From the NCBI RefSeq assembly GCF_017301735.1, contig NZ_CP071090.1:12817001-12881000 (forward strand): a stretch of 64,000 nt of DNA. Direction: 5' to 3'. Source of the DNA: Pyxidicoccus parkwaysis (GTDB lineage: Bacteria; Myxococcota; Myxococcia; Myxococcales; Myxococcaceae). The notes beneath the pieces were generated by a model. It was not told where the DNA came from and searched no databases. It worked only from the letters and a program-made list of their open reading frames with translations. Below are positions 42,851 through 51,189 of the stretch, one piece after another (position 1 is the stretch's first letter; each line of letters starts with the position of its first letter). Both the position numbers and the translations under genes were made by a program.

Positions 42851-44045
42851 TCAGTGGGAACTACTCGGCGGGGTGGCCGGCTCGGGCACCGTGAAGTCGA
42901 GCTGATCGAGGCCCTTGCGCATGTCCTCCACGTCGAGGTGGCCGTACACCTCCGAGGTAATGGCCGGGTCCGAGTGGCGCAGGATGCGCTGCACGGTGGC
43001 CAGCGGGACGCCCGCCTTGAGCAGCAGGGTGGCCGTGGTGTGCCGCAAGTCATGGAAGCGCAGCGGACGAGGGAGCGCCCGTGGCCAGAGCTTCATGCCG
43101 CAGCGGGGGCACGGCTCTGGCACTCCGTGGCGCTTCCTCGCCTTGTAGCCGCAGCCCTTGCGCCGACAGACGTGGTTGTAGCCCTCCACCAACCCGGCGC
43201 GCCCCAGGGCCCGCCGCAGCACCTTGTGCAGGGCCACGTCTGGCCGGTGCTTCGTGCCATCTTCCCGAGGGAACAGAAGCTCCGAGGGTGACGTGGCCAT
43301 TGCCTCGCGAAGGTAGGGCACCAGGCCCACTGCGATGGGCAGCAGGTCCTCGCGGTTGCCCTTGGTGGTGTCGCTCGCGTGAGAGCGGCCCACCCGGCGG
43401 GTGCCCGTCTTGAGGTCCACGTCCGACTTGCGCAGCGCCAGCAGCTCGCCCTTGCGCATCCCGGTGAAGACGGCCGTGGCGAACATGGGTCGCCAGCGGC
43501 GCTCCAGGGCCGTGAGCATCAGCGGCACCTCCTCGGCTTTGAGGTACTGCGGGAGCCGCTTCGGCTGCTTGATGCGCGGGACGGTCTTGGCGGGGTTGGA
43601 GCCAGTGAAGAGTCCGCGCCGGATCGCCAACTCGAAGATGCGGTGGACGTGAGCACGCAGGTGGTTGAGCGACTTGGGGGGCCAGCTCTCCAGCCTTCGC
43701 GTTGAGCAGCACCTCCAGCCGCGAGGGTGTAATGCCCTTGAGAGGGAGGGGGCCCAGCTCATCGCGCAGGTGCTTCTCGCTGAAGCCGATGATGGTGGTG
43801 GAGCGAAGCCGGCTGCCCACCTCGGCCTTCCAGACGTCCATGGCTTCCCCAAAGGTGACCTGCCTGCGGTGCTCGGGCATGGGCTCCAGGCCGCGCCGCT
43901 GGCGGTCGGCCTGAAGCTCCAGGTCGTGCAGGAGGGACTTCGCTGCGGTCTTCGTGGTGGCCTGGGTGACGGTGTCGCGCCACCGGCCGTGCCCGTCCTT
44001 GAAGCGGACGTACCACTTGTTGTTCTTGCGGTAGATGGAACCCAT
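42851..44045 (-). pseudogene. int: Tyrosine integrase with +1 frameshift and zinc-ribbon insertion
   Basis: Integrase of the element. From ATG 44045 it reads MGSIYRKNNKWYVRFKDGHGRWRD (N-terminal arm-binding region) to LLNAKAGELAP. The frame then breaks at a run of six G (43676-43681 on the plus strand); with five it would continue PKSLNHLRAHVHRIFELAIRRGLF and the whole catalytic domain. Catalytic residues all survive: Arg in TGMRKGELLAL, Lys after the DTTKGN strand, HDLRHTTATLL, and HSDPAITSEVYGHL with the nucleophilic Tyr. Inserted before the HxxR box is a CRRKGCGY...CPRC segment that looks like a zinc ribbon. It is convergent with the deaminase operon and 46 bp after the excisionase gene. 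The frameshift may be real or a sequencing error. Confidence 0.88.
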
Positions 44046-44091
44046 TCGGACCTCCTCGTGGTGATGACCTCAGAGGTCTTATGTCCTAGAC

Positions 44092-44307
44092 CTAGCGAAT
44101 CTTGGCGCCCTGGCTCCGGATGAAGGCCCGGATCGCTGCCGGCTCGAAGCGCAGCAGCCCGCCGATCTTCACGCAGGGAAGCTGGCCCGCCTGAGCGCGC
44201 TGGTACACCCACGAGCGCGAGGCTTTGACGAAGCGAGCCACGTCATTCGCGTCCCAGAGAGTCTCCTCTTGTTGCACGTCGTCCGTGTCCCATGGGGGCT
44301 TACTCAC
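44092..44307 (-). CDS. Excisionase/AlpA-like helix-turn-helix protein
   Basis: 71 aa. ETLWDANDVARFVKASRSWVYQRAQAGQLPCVKIGGLLRFEPAAIRAFI is the MerR-like winged helix of excisionase-family DNA-binding proteins. GTG 44307 follows GGAGG by about 5 nt and overlaps the polymerase stop by 8 bp, so it is coupled to the polymerase gene. Located directly before the integrase. Probably the recombination-directionality factor or element regulator. Confidence 0.85.
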   Translation of the reverse strand: MSKPPWDTDDVQQEETLWDANDVARFVKASRSWVYQRAQAGQLPCVKIGGLLRFEPAAIRAFIRSQGAKIR

Positions 44308-45290
44308 CGGTGCCTCCTTCGCCAGGTTGCACGGGGCCCACGCCAGCGCGCTTCTTGATGTCGCCGACCGTGGCGCGGGCCAACTCCAGTTCCTTGGCCA
44401 CTGCTCGCACGCTCTTGCCACCGCGCAGGAGGGCGAGAGCCTTCTCCACCTTGTGGGCCGCCACCCGTGACTTCTTCGGGCGCGCGCTTCCCTCTCGAAC
44501 TTGGCGCTGACGCTCACCCGCTTCCAGCCGCGAGAGCGTGCGGTACGGAGCGGTGTCCGTGTTCTGCGTGAAGGGATTGCAGTCACGGTCGAGCTGCTTG
44601 CGCTTGTTGTCCCACGAGAAGCCCGTGCGCACCTCGTCCTCCACCACGGAGTGAATGGACTTGCGCTCGCGCACGGCCGCCTCCGCCGTCAGTCGTCTCT
44701 TCCTGATGCGCGGTGGGGCCACGTCCCGCCCCTCGCGCAGGCAGGTCAGGAGCGTTTGCGCGAAGTCCTTCTCCGACTCGCTCGTCCCCTGGCGGGCCAC
44801 ACGCACCACTGCCCAGGTGTCATCCCGCCCCAGCACCGGCTCTGCAGGGCTCAGGTTCTCCACCTTCCGCAGCAGGGCATGCAGACGAGCGCGGGCGATG
44901 AAGACGGCATCGGCTCGGTACTCCAGGCGCATGCTGCTGCCAACGCTCTCCAGCGCGGTGAGTCCTTCGCAGCGCAGGTCCAGCCCCTCGGGACAGATGA
45001 TGGCGTCGGTGGAGACCAGGAGCGCCCCACGCGCGGTGATGTCCGCCATGAGGGCGCGAGCACGCCCCAGCACCAGCGTGGCCCACTCCAGCGCGAAGGC
45101 GCTGCCCACGTCACGCGGTCCCTTGAGCGCAGCGCGCAGCTCCGGCGAGCCGTCGATGGCAGCTCCCAGGCCTGGGCCGAAGCCTTTGAGCTGGGCCTCG
45201 CGCTCGAAGTCCAGGAGCGTTGAAGCCCGCATCCGCTCGGCCAGCTTGCCCAGCAAGGCGTTGGCGAAGAGTTTGGCTGTGGCGTACTCC
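44300..45290 (-). pseudogene. Family-B DNA polymerase, C-terminal part (split by IS)
   Basis: This is the distal portion of the polymerase that begins at 47592. Joining it to the other half across one copy of the 10-bp target duplication restores a continuous frame: SLEYATAKLFANALLGKLAERM, which is motif B. Motif C is LVSTDAIICPEG, where only the second Asp of DTD, the metal ligand, is kept. SMRLEYRADAVFIARARLHALLRK corresponds to the KxY/thumb region. After about residue 250 the fragment ends in a basic domain with a helix-turn-helix (VRAVAKELELARATVGDIKKRAG), unusual for PolB. Stop TAA at 44300. Confidence 0.82.
45281..45290. repeat. IS target-site duplication, left copy
   Basis: GGCGTACTCC, repeated exactly at 46735-46744 on the other side of the IS. 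Confidence 0.85.
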
Positions 45291-46734
45291 CATCCGCGTC
45301 CGCTTAACGTGAAGGAGGAAAGCAGAGCAGAATCAAGGACCTGAGTGCAGCCGAGCAGGCAGCTCCGTCGAAATGAAGGGACGAGGAACATTCTCCCGGC
45401 ATGAAGACGAGCACTCCGAGGACGAAGGTGGCAGAGGGACTGCGCGCGCTGGTGTCGGCTGAGGACATCCTGGAGGCCGCGCGCCGGCTGGGCGCGCTGC
45501 AGCGCCAGCGCAAGGTGGACCTGGTGGCGCTGGTGGAGTCCACCGTGGCCGCGGTGACGCCGCTGCCCGGCACGCAGACGACGGCGTTTGCCAATTACAT
45601 CGCGCTCACCGGGCAGAAGCTGTCGCCCAGCGCCTTCTTCGAGCGTTTCAACCACGCCTTCGGGCAGTTGATGCGCGAGGTGGCGAGCCGGGCCGTCCAG
45701 GCCGTGCGAGAGGCCGTCGGCGAGGACAAGCCCTTCAACGAGTTGGGGGCACTGCTGGACGAATTCACGGACGTCCAAGTGGCCGACTCCACGTGCCAAC
45801 TGCCGCAGCGGCTGGCCGCGGACTGGGCCCCGTCCACCAGCGAGGCGCGGCCCGCCGCCTTCAAATGGCACGCGCTGGTGTCGCTGAAGGACGAGTTGCC
45901 GGTGGCTGACGGGGTGACGCCGCAGCGCACCCAGGACACGTGCGCCCTGCCCGACGAGGCGCTGAGTCCCGGCACGCTCACCTTCATGGACCTGGGCTAC
46001 ACGGACACGGGCCGCTTCCTCGACGCCATTGAGGCCGGGGCCCACTTCCTGGTGCGGCTCAAGGCCCAGCACGACCCGAAGGTGCTGCGGGTGCACGTGG
46101 GCAAGGGCGAGCGCGTCCGGGCGCGTGGCATGCGCCTGACGGATGCGCTGCTGCAGGGCGTCCTCAAGGAGGAGGGGGGCGTCATCGACGTGGACGTGCA
46201 GCTGGAGAAGCACGGGCGCACGGCCCAGGCGCGCGTGGTGGCCGTGGAGGGGCCGGAGGGCGAGCGGCGCTGGTACCTGACAACGGTGGGCCGCGACGTG
46301 CTGACGGCACAGGAGGTGGCCGAGGCCTACCGCCTGCGTTGGCGAGTGGAACTGCTTTTCAAAGCCCTCAAGTCCGGCGTGGGGCTGTCGGCGCTGCGCG
46401 CCACGCGGCCGGGCGCGGTGCTCTCGCTGGTGTACGCCAAGGTGATTGCCCTGGCCCTCTCGCGCCTGCTGGAACTGTCGATGCAGCAGAAGGCAGGCGA
46501 GCCGGGCCAGGAGCAGGCGACGGGGCGACTCGCCCTGGTGCTGGCATTGACTCGCTGCGCCCCGCTGCTGCTGTCGCAAGCGATGATGAGCCGGGGCGTG
46601 ACGTTGGAGCAGTTGGAGGAGCGCATCCTCCTTATCGCCGAGGTGACGGCCCGCTCACGCCAGCAGCGCCGAGAGCGTGAACGACGCAAGCGTGAGGCTT
46701 CTCTCGGGAGCGGCGGCTAAACCGGAAGCGGATG
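45291..46734 (+). mobile_element. IS4-family insertion sequence, 1444 bp, complete
   Basis: Ends are CATCCGCGTCCGCTTAA on the left and, read inward, CATCCGCTTCCGGTTTA on the right: imperfect terminal inverted repeats with 14 of 17 matches. It is flanked by a perfect 10-bp duplication (GGCGTACTCC), showing a direct transposition into the PolB gene. It holds a single intact transposase gene. Confidence 0.92.
45401..46720 (+). CDS. IS4-family transposase
   Basis: 439 aa DDE transposase. VADSTCQLP carries the first Asp, TFMDLGYTD the second, and YRLRWRVELLFKALK is the YREK motif of the IS4 family with the catalytic Glu (Y-x2-R-x3-E-x6-K all present). The frame is unbroken and its stop overlaps the right inverted repeat. 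The intact gene and perfect target duplication suggest a recent insertion. Confidence 0.94.
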   Translation: MKTSTPRTKVAEGLRALVSAEDILEAARRLGALQRQRKVDLVALVESTVAAVTPLPGTQTTAFANYIALTGQKLSPSAFFERFNHAFGQLMREVASRAVQAVREAVGEDKPFNELGALLDEFTDVQVADSTCQLPQRLAADWAPSTSEARPAAFKWHALVSLKDELPVADGVTPQRTQDTCALPDEALSPGTLTFMDLGYTDTGRFLDAIEAGAHFLVRLKAQHDPKVLRVHVGKGERVRARGMRLTDALLQGVLKEEGGVIDVDVQLEKHGRTAQARVVAVEGPEGERRWYLTTVGRDVLTAQEVAEAYRLRWRVELLFKALKSGVGLSALRATRPGAVLSLVYAKVIALALSRLLELSMQQKAGEPGQEQATGRLALVLALTRCAPLLLSQAMMSRGVTLEQLEERILLIAEVTARSRQQRRERERRKREASLGSGG

Positions 46735-47592
46735 GGCGTACTCCAGGCTACCCCTCCTCGCCGCCCCCTTCTGCTGGAGGAAGTACCTCATGTAGCGGCC
46801 CACGTCATTGTCACGCTCGCGGGGGCCGGGCTTGAAGCCGTAGGCCTCTACCAACTCCAGCTTCGCCCCTTTTCGCATTGCCAGGCGCACCTCGGCCAGC
46901 GTGCAGGAGGTGGTGCCCTGGAGCGTGAAGGCGAGGCGGTGCACACCTTGGCGGTAGACCGGCAGGCAGGGGTAGCGCGTGCCCTCCGGGAAGACGAAGG
47001 TGAAGGTGCCGAAGCCCTCGTACTCCATCACCTGCGCGAGGGACTCCAGACGCTCCCACCGCGTCTTCGCGTAGGGCAGCGGCTGGAGGAGCGCCACATA
47101 CGGGTAGAGACTCACCGCGTCGTACTCGGCGAAGGCACCGATGTGGAGGCCGCGTCGGAAGGCCTCTGACTGCGCGCCCCAGTAGGCGCGGCTGGCCATG
47201 ATGCGCACCTTCGGGTCTCCGTTGAAGACCCGCTCCACGCGCGGCTTGTCCCGGAAGCTCGCTCCCTTCTTCACCTTGCGCGTCACCTGCTGCGACTTCA
47301 CCGGAGCGGGGCCGCTGCGGACGAAGTGCAGGCGGAAGATGGAGGAGGCGATAGACGCCAGGGTGCGGCTGCCGAGCGCGTCGATTTTCCACTCGCGCAG
47401 CACGCTTTCGCGGAAGCCGAGCATGGCATGCAGAGTCACCTCCGCATCCCGAACCGCATGGGCCATCAGCCGCGCTGGGTCCGTCCGCTTCAGCTCGGCG
47501 AGATGCGGTCCGTCCACGTCCAGGCGGGGCAGCCCCACGGTCCGGGCGATCTCCTCCAAGGGGATTTTCGGGAAGTAGCCCGCGAGGTCCAC
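46735..47592 (-). pseudogene. Family-B DNA polymerase, N-terminal part (split by IS, 5' end decayed)
   Basis: Family-B polymerase of the mobile-element/protein-primed kind. The exonuclease-like start VDLAGYFPKIPLEEIARTVGLPRLD and HAVRDAEVTLHAML fit the Exo III region. SRAYWGAQSEAFRRG precedes motif A, YDAVSLYPY, with the catalytic Asp. GFGTFTFVFPEGTRYPCLPV follows. The frame is open upstream to a TAG at 47674, but no Exo I motif or start with Shine-Dalgarno is found, so the 5' end is probably lost. The IS interrupts it just before motif B. With the distal part this is a broken polymerase whose catalytic residues were intact before insertion. Confidence 0.82.
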
Positions 47593-48290
47593 CAGGCGTA
47601 CGTCCCAGGTGCCCTCCTCGCGCTTCAGACTCCGTGGCCGGACGGATCTCCGTAAGGACGAGTTGCTGACCGGCTATACAGGCCCCGAGCCAACACCAGC
47701 TGCATTCTTCTGTATCAGAATTGGAACAAACGGCTTCGAGGTGGAGGAGCAGGTTGGGGATGAGGCGACGGGTAAAGTCACGACGCACAACCACTCGTGC
47801 ACTACGGTGTTGGAACTCTATCGTCTCGTGTCTTCTCGCTCCGATGCCGTCGTGGCAGAGAAGAGGGCCGCTTCTTCAGCGTAGACGAGAGTAAGTTGGA
47901 GATTCCCTCTGGATGGGTACTCTTCGGGAGGTCCCTGCGCCGACGAGGCTCATCCTCCACCGGCTCTTGTACAAGGACCCGGCCGCGAGGTTTCAGACAG
48001 GGGCCTTGCCGAGCTGGGCCAGCCCTACGGCGCGCATGAGGCAGCCGAGGAGGTGCTGCCCTCCAATGCTGAATCCAGGGGCATCATGCTGAAGAGAGAA
48101 GGGAAGCCCATGGGCATCCAGCCCGAGGTGCTGCCCATGCGCAACGAGGACGAGATTTCAACTCAGCCGAGCTGATGCGCGCCGAGCAGTCCCTTGGGGA
48201 ACACGCCGGCCCGCGCCACGCTCCCATGAGGTGCGCAAAATGGACCCGGCCGAGGCGGGGACGAGCCATCGAGGCCGACCGTCGGCCTCC
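47593..48290. other. 698-bp decayed region, no intact gene
   Basis: Upstream of the polymerase start no continuous coding frame is convincing. A plus-strand stretch about 47960-48174 reads LAELGQPYGAHEAAEEVLPS then RGIMLKREGKPMGIQPEVLP in one frame without a start. I do not recognise it. This looks like a graveyard of deleted element genes. Confidence 0.5.
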
Positions 48291-48575
48291 TCAGCCGCGT
48301 TGTTTGCGACCAAGCTCATCTTCGGCAACACGCCACCGCCAGTAGCGCTTCGCCTTGACCCACACAACCGTCTCGGTCGAGACCTTCATGAAAGCGTCGA
48401 GGATCGGCTTGCCGAGGACCAGGTTGCCGTCGGCATTCTAGCGCAGCAAGGCGTCTGTGCCGTGTTTCGTGATCATGTCGACAACGTCATCTTGGTAGAC
48501 GCAGCCGTCGCGGTGGAGATGGGCCAGCACCCAATCGGCCACCTCGGCGGGGTCACGCGCCCGCCCCGCCAGCAC
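48291..48575 (-). pseudogene. DUF6953-like small protein with in-frame amber stop
   Basis: The minus frame reads DPAEVADWVLAHLHRDGCVYQDDVVDMITKHG, TDALLR, a TAG at 48438-48440, then NADGNLVLGKPILDAF, TETVVWVKAKRYWRWR and EDELGRKQRG before a normal stop. This is the full pattern of DUF6953 proteins (YQEdaV, NxNGNLaI, VVWxxxxRYWR) with one stop in the middle. It overlaps the end of the YodC-like gene. Confidence 0.65.
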
Positions 48576-48780
48576 CTGGTGCTGAGATCGGCGGCTTCAC
48601 CGAGGCGGGTTCCAGCCCAGCCTCCGGAAAGAATCCGATCTCCAGTTTCTTGCCGGCAAACCATTGGCAATTGTATTTGCCGTCGGGCAACACGATCGTC
48701 ACCGTCATCTCCGGGCCGCCGCTCTTGAGCTTCACGACGTCGCCGACCTGAAACCGGCCCTTGGCGCTTCCTTTTGTCAT
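48553..48780 (-). CDS. YodC/DUF2158-family small protein
   Basis: 75 aa. FQVGDVVKLKSGGPEMTVTIVLPDGKYNCQWFAGKKLEIGFFPEAGLEP is the DUF2158 (YodC-like) beta-fold: GDVVxLKSGGPxMTV and CQWFxGxK. ATG 48780 lies just after the remains of an IS transposase, so the promoter is unclear. Function unknown; such proteins are common on mobile elements. Confidence 0.78.
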   Translation of the reverse strand: MTKGSAKGRFQVGDVVKLKSGGPEMTVTIVLPDGKYNCQWFAGKKLEIGFFPEAGLEPASVKPPISAPGAGGAGA

Positions 48781-48783
48781 GTC

Positions 48784-48916
48784 GTCCCTCAACTCGTAGA
48801 CGGTGGAGAAAAGCAGCTCGCGTGTGCTGCCTCTCCCTGTGCTGCTCGAAGGGGTTGTCCATCCACTCCGGGCTGAGGGCGCGTTGCAGCGTCAAGAGCG
48901 CCATCACGCTGATGGG
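48784..48916 (-). pseudogene. Remnant of an IS4-type transposase N-terminus
   Basis: Minus-strand translation gives ALLTLQRALSPEWMDNPFEQH, RERQHTR, then after a frame shift ELLFSTVYEL. This is the conserved start of a class of transposases (SPEWVDxxFExHRxRQYTRELLFSTV). Only this short piece remains. Confidence 0.6.
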
Positions 48917-49067
48917 CTTCTTCTCCTGGCAAGAGGTGTTACCAGGAGGAGGCCTGCAGCCGCCCCTCGCTATTCCTCCAAGCGCCCGTCGCCCAACATC
49001 GGCTGCCCTCTCGTGCGCTCTCCATTACGGCGAAGTGCCTCCGCCTTCACCTGGGAAGGGGTGATTC

Positions 49068-50561
49068 TTAGGCGGCCAGCTTCTCGGCCTCGGCCTCCGC
49101 CAGCTTCTTTTTCAGTGACACCAGGCCCGGGCGCGGTTCCAGACCGACCTGCTCGCGGAGTTGGTACCGCACGAGGTCGGCGAGGTAGCGCGCGATGTCG
49201 CGCGTGTTCGGGCCGAGCTGGAGGCGGCCGGCGTCCTCATCCCAAGTGCCGTATGGCCGGCGGATCGCGTCGGGGGTGATGAAGTCCTCGATCCCTGGGA
49301 ACTTGGCCTCACGATCCTCCTGACTCATAAGATAGACGCGCCACAGCGGGTTGGTATGAGTGAAGTCCACCTTGCCGTCGGCGATAGCCTGGATGATTGC
49401 GTCCCGCTTAGCGTGCGCGGCCTCCGGGTCGCGCGCCTCCTCCCCGTTGTGGAAGGAGCGCACCAGGAAGGCCATGCCCTTGAGCATGGTCGAATGGGCG
49501 AGGAGGGTAAGCTTATCCCAGCCCGGCGTGTTCCAGCCCGGCTGCTTGGCCAGCGCCGCCCAGAAGCCGTCGGCGTAGTCCTCCGACCCCCTCACGTCGA
49601 GCGGGGTGATGCCCGACTGGTTGAAGGCGCCGCGGAAGAGGATGGCGCAGGTGTTGACGAGGTCGTCGCGGTAGATCGCCGGCTCCTCCAACTTTGCCCC
49701 CGACTTCTTGTGGCCGGCATCCACCACCAGCAGGCCATGCACGGAGCGTTTCGGTGCGAGGCGCTCGGTCACGTACTTGCTCACCGGGTTGGCGGCGTCG
49801 AAGGCGAGGGCCTGGGCGGCAGACGGCTTCTTGCCGAGCACGTTGAGGTCGTGGAAGAGCTGACGCTCCTGCTCGGCATTCAGGCCCAGGTGAACGGTGA
49901 CGTCGACGGTGAAGGCGGTGCCGAACTCCGTCATGGCCGCAGTCCACACCTCCATTTCCTCGGTGGTCACCTCCTGGGTGTTATCGAACCAGAGCCCCTT
50001 CTTCGGGTACTTCGCATTGGTTAGGACGGTATTCAGCCACTCGTGAACAAGCTCGGCCGCGTTGAGCCGGTGCTGCCCATCGACCACGAAGAGCTTCTGG
50101 AGCTTGTGAAGATGGAGGATGACGCCAGCGGGGGTGTCCTCGAATTCCAGGCCGTCATCTTGAATGTTGCGGATGTTGGCCGTGAATGGCTGGAGCGCCT
50201 GATACGGGCCCTCGCCCAGATCGGTGAGGAAGTCATTGAGGCAGTCCGGGATGTGCTTGCCACTGGCCGTCCAGCGCGCCTTCACTCCGGCGAGGAGGCC
50301 GCGAAGGATGTAGAGAGCCAGCTTCTTGGCATGGTCCGGGATGAGCTGGCGCTGCGCGACCTGCTCCATGCCCTCGCCCATGGCGATGATGCGGGCCTCA
50401 TTGGCCACGAGCGCCACCTCGCGGAACGTGGCCATCGTCATGGTGACGTTGAGGGTGTTGTTGCCCATGTTGAAGCCGGCCAGCACGGGCAGGTCCACCG
50501 TGCCACGTCCGCCAGTCTTCTTGAGCTGGTCGAGGCCGTACCGCTTCTTGCTCTCGGTCAT
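49068..50561 (-). CDS. DGQHR-domain protein (DndB-like)
   Basis: 497 aa. LFVVDGQHRLNAAELV has the DGQHR motif at 161-165 that defines the DndB-like family, with NIRNIQDDGLEFED before it and VTVHLGLNAEQERQLFHDLNVLGKKPSAAQALAFDAANPVSKYV after. DndB regulates DNA phosphorothioation genes and binds DNA; no dndACDE genes are in the window, so this is an orphan. Many mobile elements carry such orphans with unknown role. ATG 50561 follows GAGGG. The promoter region shows repeated palindromic sites, consistent with self-regulation. Confidence 0.82.
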   Translation of the reverse strand: MTESKKRYGLDQLKKTGGRGTVDLPVLAGFNMGNNTLNVTMTMATFREVALVANEARIIAMGEGMEQVAQRQLIPDHAKKLALYILRGLLAGVKARWTASGKHIPDCLNDFLTDLGEGPYQALQPFTANIRNIQDDGLEFEDTPAGVILHLHKLQKLFVVDGQHRLNAAELVHEWLNTVLTNAKYPKKGLWFDNTQEVTTEEMEVWTAAMTEFGTAFTVDVTVHLGLNAEQERQLFHDLNVLGKKPSAAQALAFDAANPVSKYVTERLAPKRSVHGLLVVDAGHKKSGAKLEEPAIYRDDLVNTCAILFRGAFNQSGITPLDVRGSEDYADGFWAALAKQPGWNTPGWDKLTLLAHSTMLKGMAFLVRSFHNGEEARDPEAAHAKRDAIIQAIADGKVDFTHTNPLWRVYLMSQEDREAKFPGIEDFITPDAIRRPYGTWDEDAGRLQLGPNTRDIARYLADLVRYQLREQVGLEPRPGLVSLKKKLAEAEAEKLAA

Positions 50562-50594
50562 ATCGGTTTCCCTCTTGAACACCGGGCGCTCATT

Positions 50595-50689
50595 CGCCTG
50601 GCCGCCATAAAATGCTATGAAACCGTCTGCGTCAAGCGCCAGGCTTGATGATTTCTCCGCCTGGCGGAGGTTTTTTTATGGGCCAGGCG
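50595..50689 (-). promoter_or_regulatory. DGQHR gene promoter with four CGCCTGGCG-like sites
   Basis: On the minus strand TTGACG (50635-50630), 17-bp spacer and TTTTAT (50612-50607) form a good promoter 46 bp before the ATG. Copies of CGCCTGGC or its complement lie at 50595, 50636, 50658 and 50682, flanking and touching the promoter. They look like operators, possibly for the DGQHR protein. Confidence 0.55.
50655..50677 (+). terminator. Intrinsic terminator on the plus strand, facing right
   Basis: CTCCGC (50655-50660) pairs with GCGGAG (50664-50669) around a 3-nt loop and is followed by seven T. No plus-strand gene ends here, so it either blocks transcription through the element end or ends an unannotated short RNA. 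It shares bases with one operator-like site. Confidence 0.6.
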
Positions 50690-51128
50690 TAGGTATTTCT
50701 GTCCTGCGGAGATGTTAGGGCGCCCATCGCCCCTTCTTCGCCAGGTCGTCATTGGGAGAAAGGCCCGGCTACGGCGGTTCCGACACCCAACAGCTCGCGC
50801 GGGGGGCGAGTATGGGCCGCATGTGGGCCCTGTTAAGGGAGGCGGGCTTGTGTCGAGGGCCGAGGAGGGCCGCTGGCGGGCGACGCGCGGGCTGTTCGCC
50901 GGGCCGGAGGAGAGGCCGTTCCGCCTCTCTTGGGGCACCGCCGACCCAAGCGGCCCACCCAGGCGCTCCGGACACAGCCAGAACAGGGCCTGGAGCCAGC
51001 AGCAAACTAGCAGCAAAATCCTTGGTGCCCGCGCGTGCTGGATGGGACGGCTGGACAGTCTGGGGTGAAGAAGCCCGAGTGGTTACCTAGGGTTGTGAAC
51101 CGCTGGTAACGCCTGGACGGCCCTTCGC
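50690..51128. other. Right end of element, no gene seen
   Basis: 439 bp without a credible gene. It holds the second 22-bp repeat (50995-51016). Close to attR lie GGGTT/GAACC and GTTAC/GTAAC inverted pairs at about 51078-51110, possible recombination sites. Confidence 0.45.
50995..51016 (+). repeat. 22-bp direct repeat, right copy (candidate integrase arm site)
   Basis: Same 22 bases and orientation as 40113-40134; lies 112 bp inside attR. Confidence 0.75.
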
Positions 51129-51178
51129 CTTGGTTCGGGACCAAGGGGTCGCAGGTTCAAATCCTGTCTCCCCGACCA
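51129..51178 (+). repeat. attR: 50-bp repeat, right end of the integrated element
   Basis: Perfect copy of the tRNA-Pro 3' half. The 5' half of a tRNA is absent, so it is not a second gene. Confidence 0.95.
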
Positions 51179-51189
51179 CGTCATTGAAG

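Larger units (their letters stand above)
40046..51178. mobile_element. Integrative element in tRNA-Pro(CGG), about 11.1 kb, partly decayed
   Basis: Bounded by perfect 50-bp attL/attR repeats. Inside are: a replacement tRNA terminator, an AvcD-like deaminase operon, a frameshifted tyrosine integrase, an excisionase-like protein, a family-B DNA polymerase gene broken by an IS4-family insertion, decayed ORFs, a YodC-like gene and a DGQHR protein with promoter. The order polymerase-excisionase-integrase on one strand, with an 8-bp overlap between the first two, indicates one mobility operon. No conjugation genes, phage structural genes or relaxase are visible. With integrase, polymerase and accessory genes broken it is probably no longer self-mobile. 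A 22-bp direct repeat lies near both ends. Confidence 0.93.

Noticed and set aside
48438..48440. Amber codon in the DUF6953-like gene as a recoded amino acid
   Set aside because: There is no sign of pyrrolysine decoding and the surroundings are decayed, so a plain pseudogene is simpler.
51129..51178. A second tRNA-Pro
   Set aside because: Only the 3' half is present; there is no acceptor 5' strand or D arm. It is attR.
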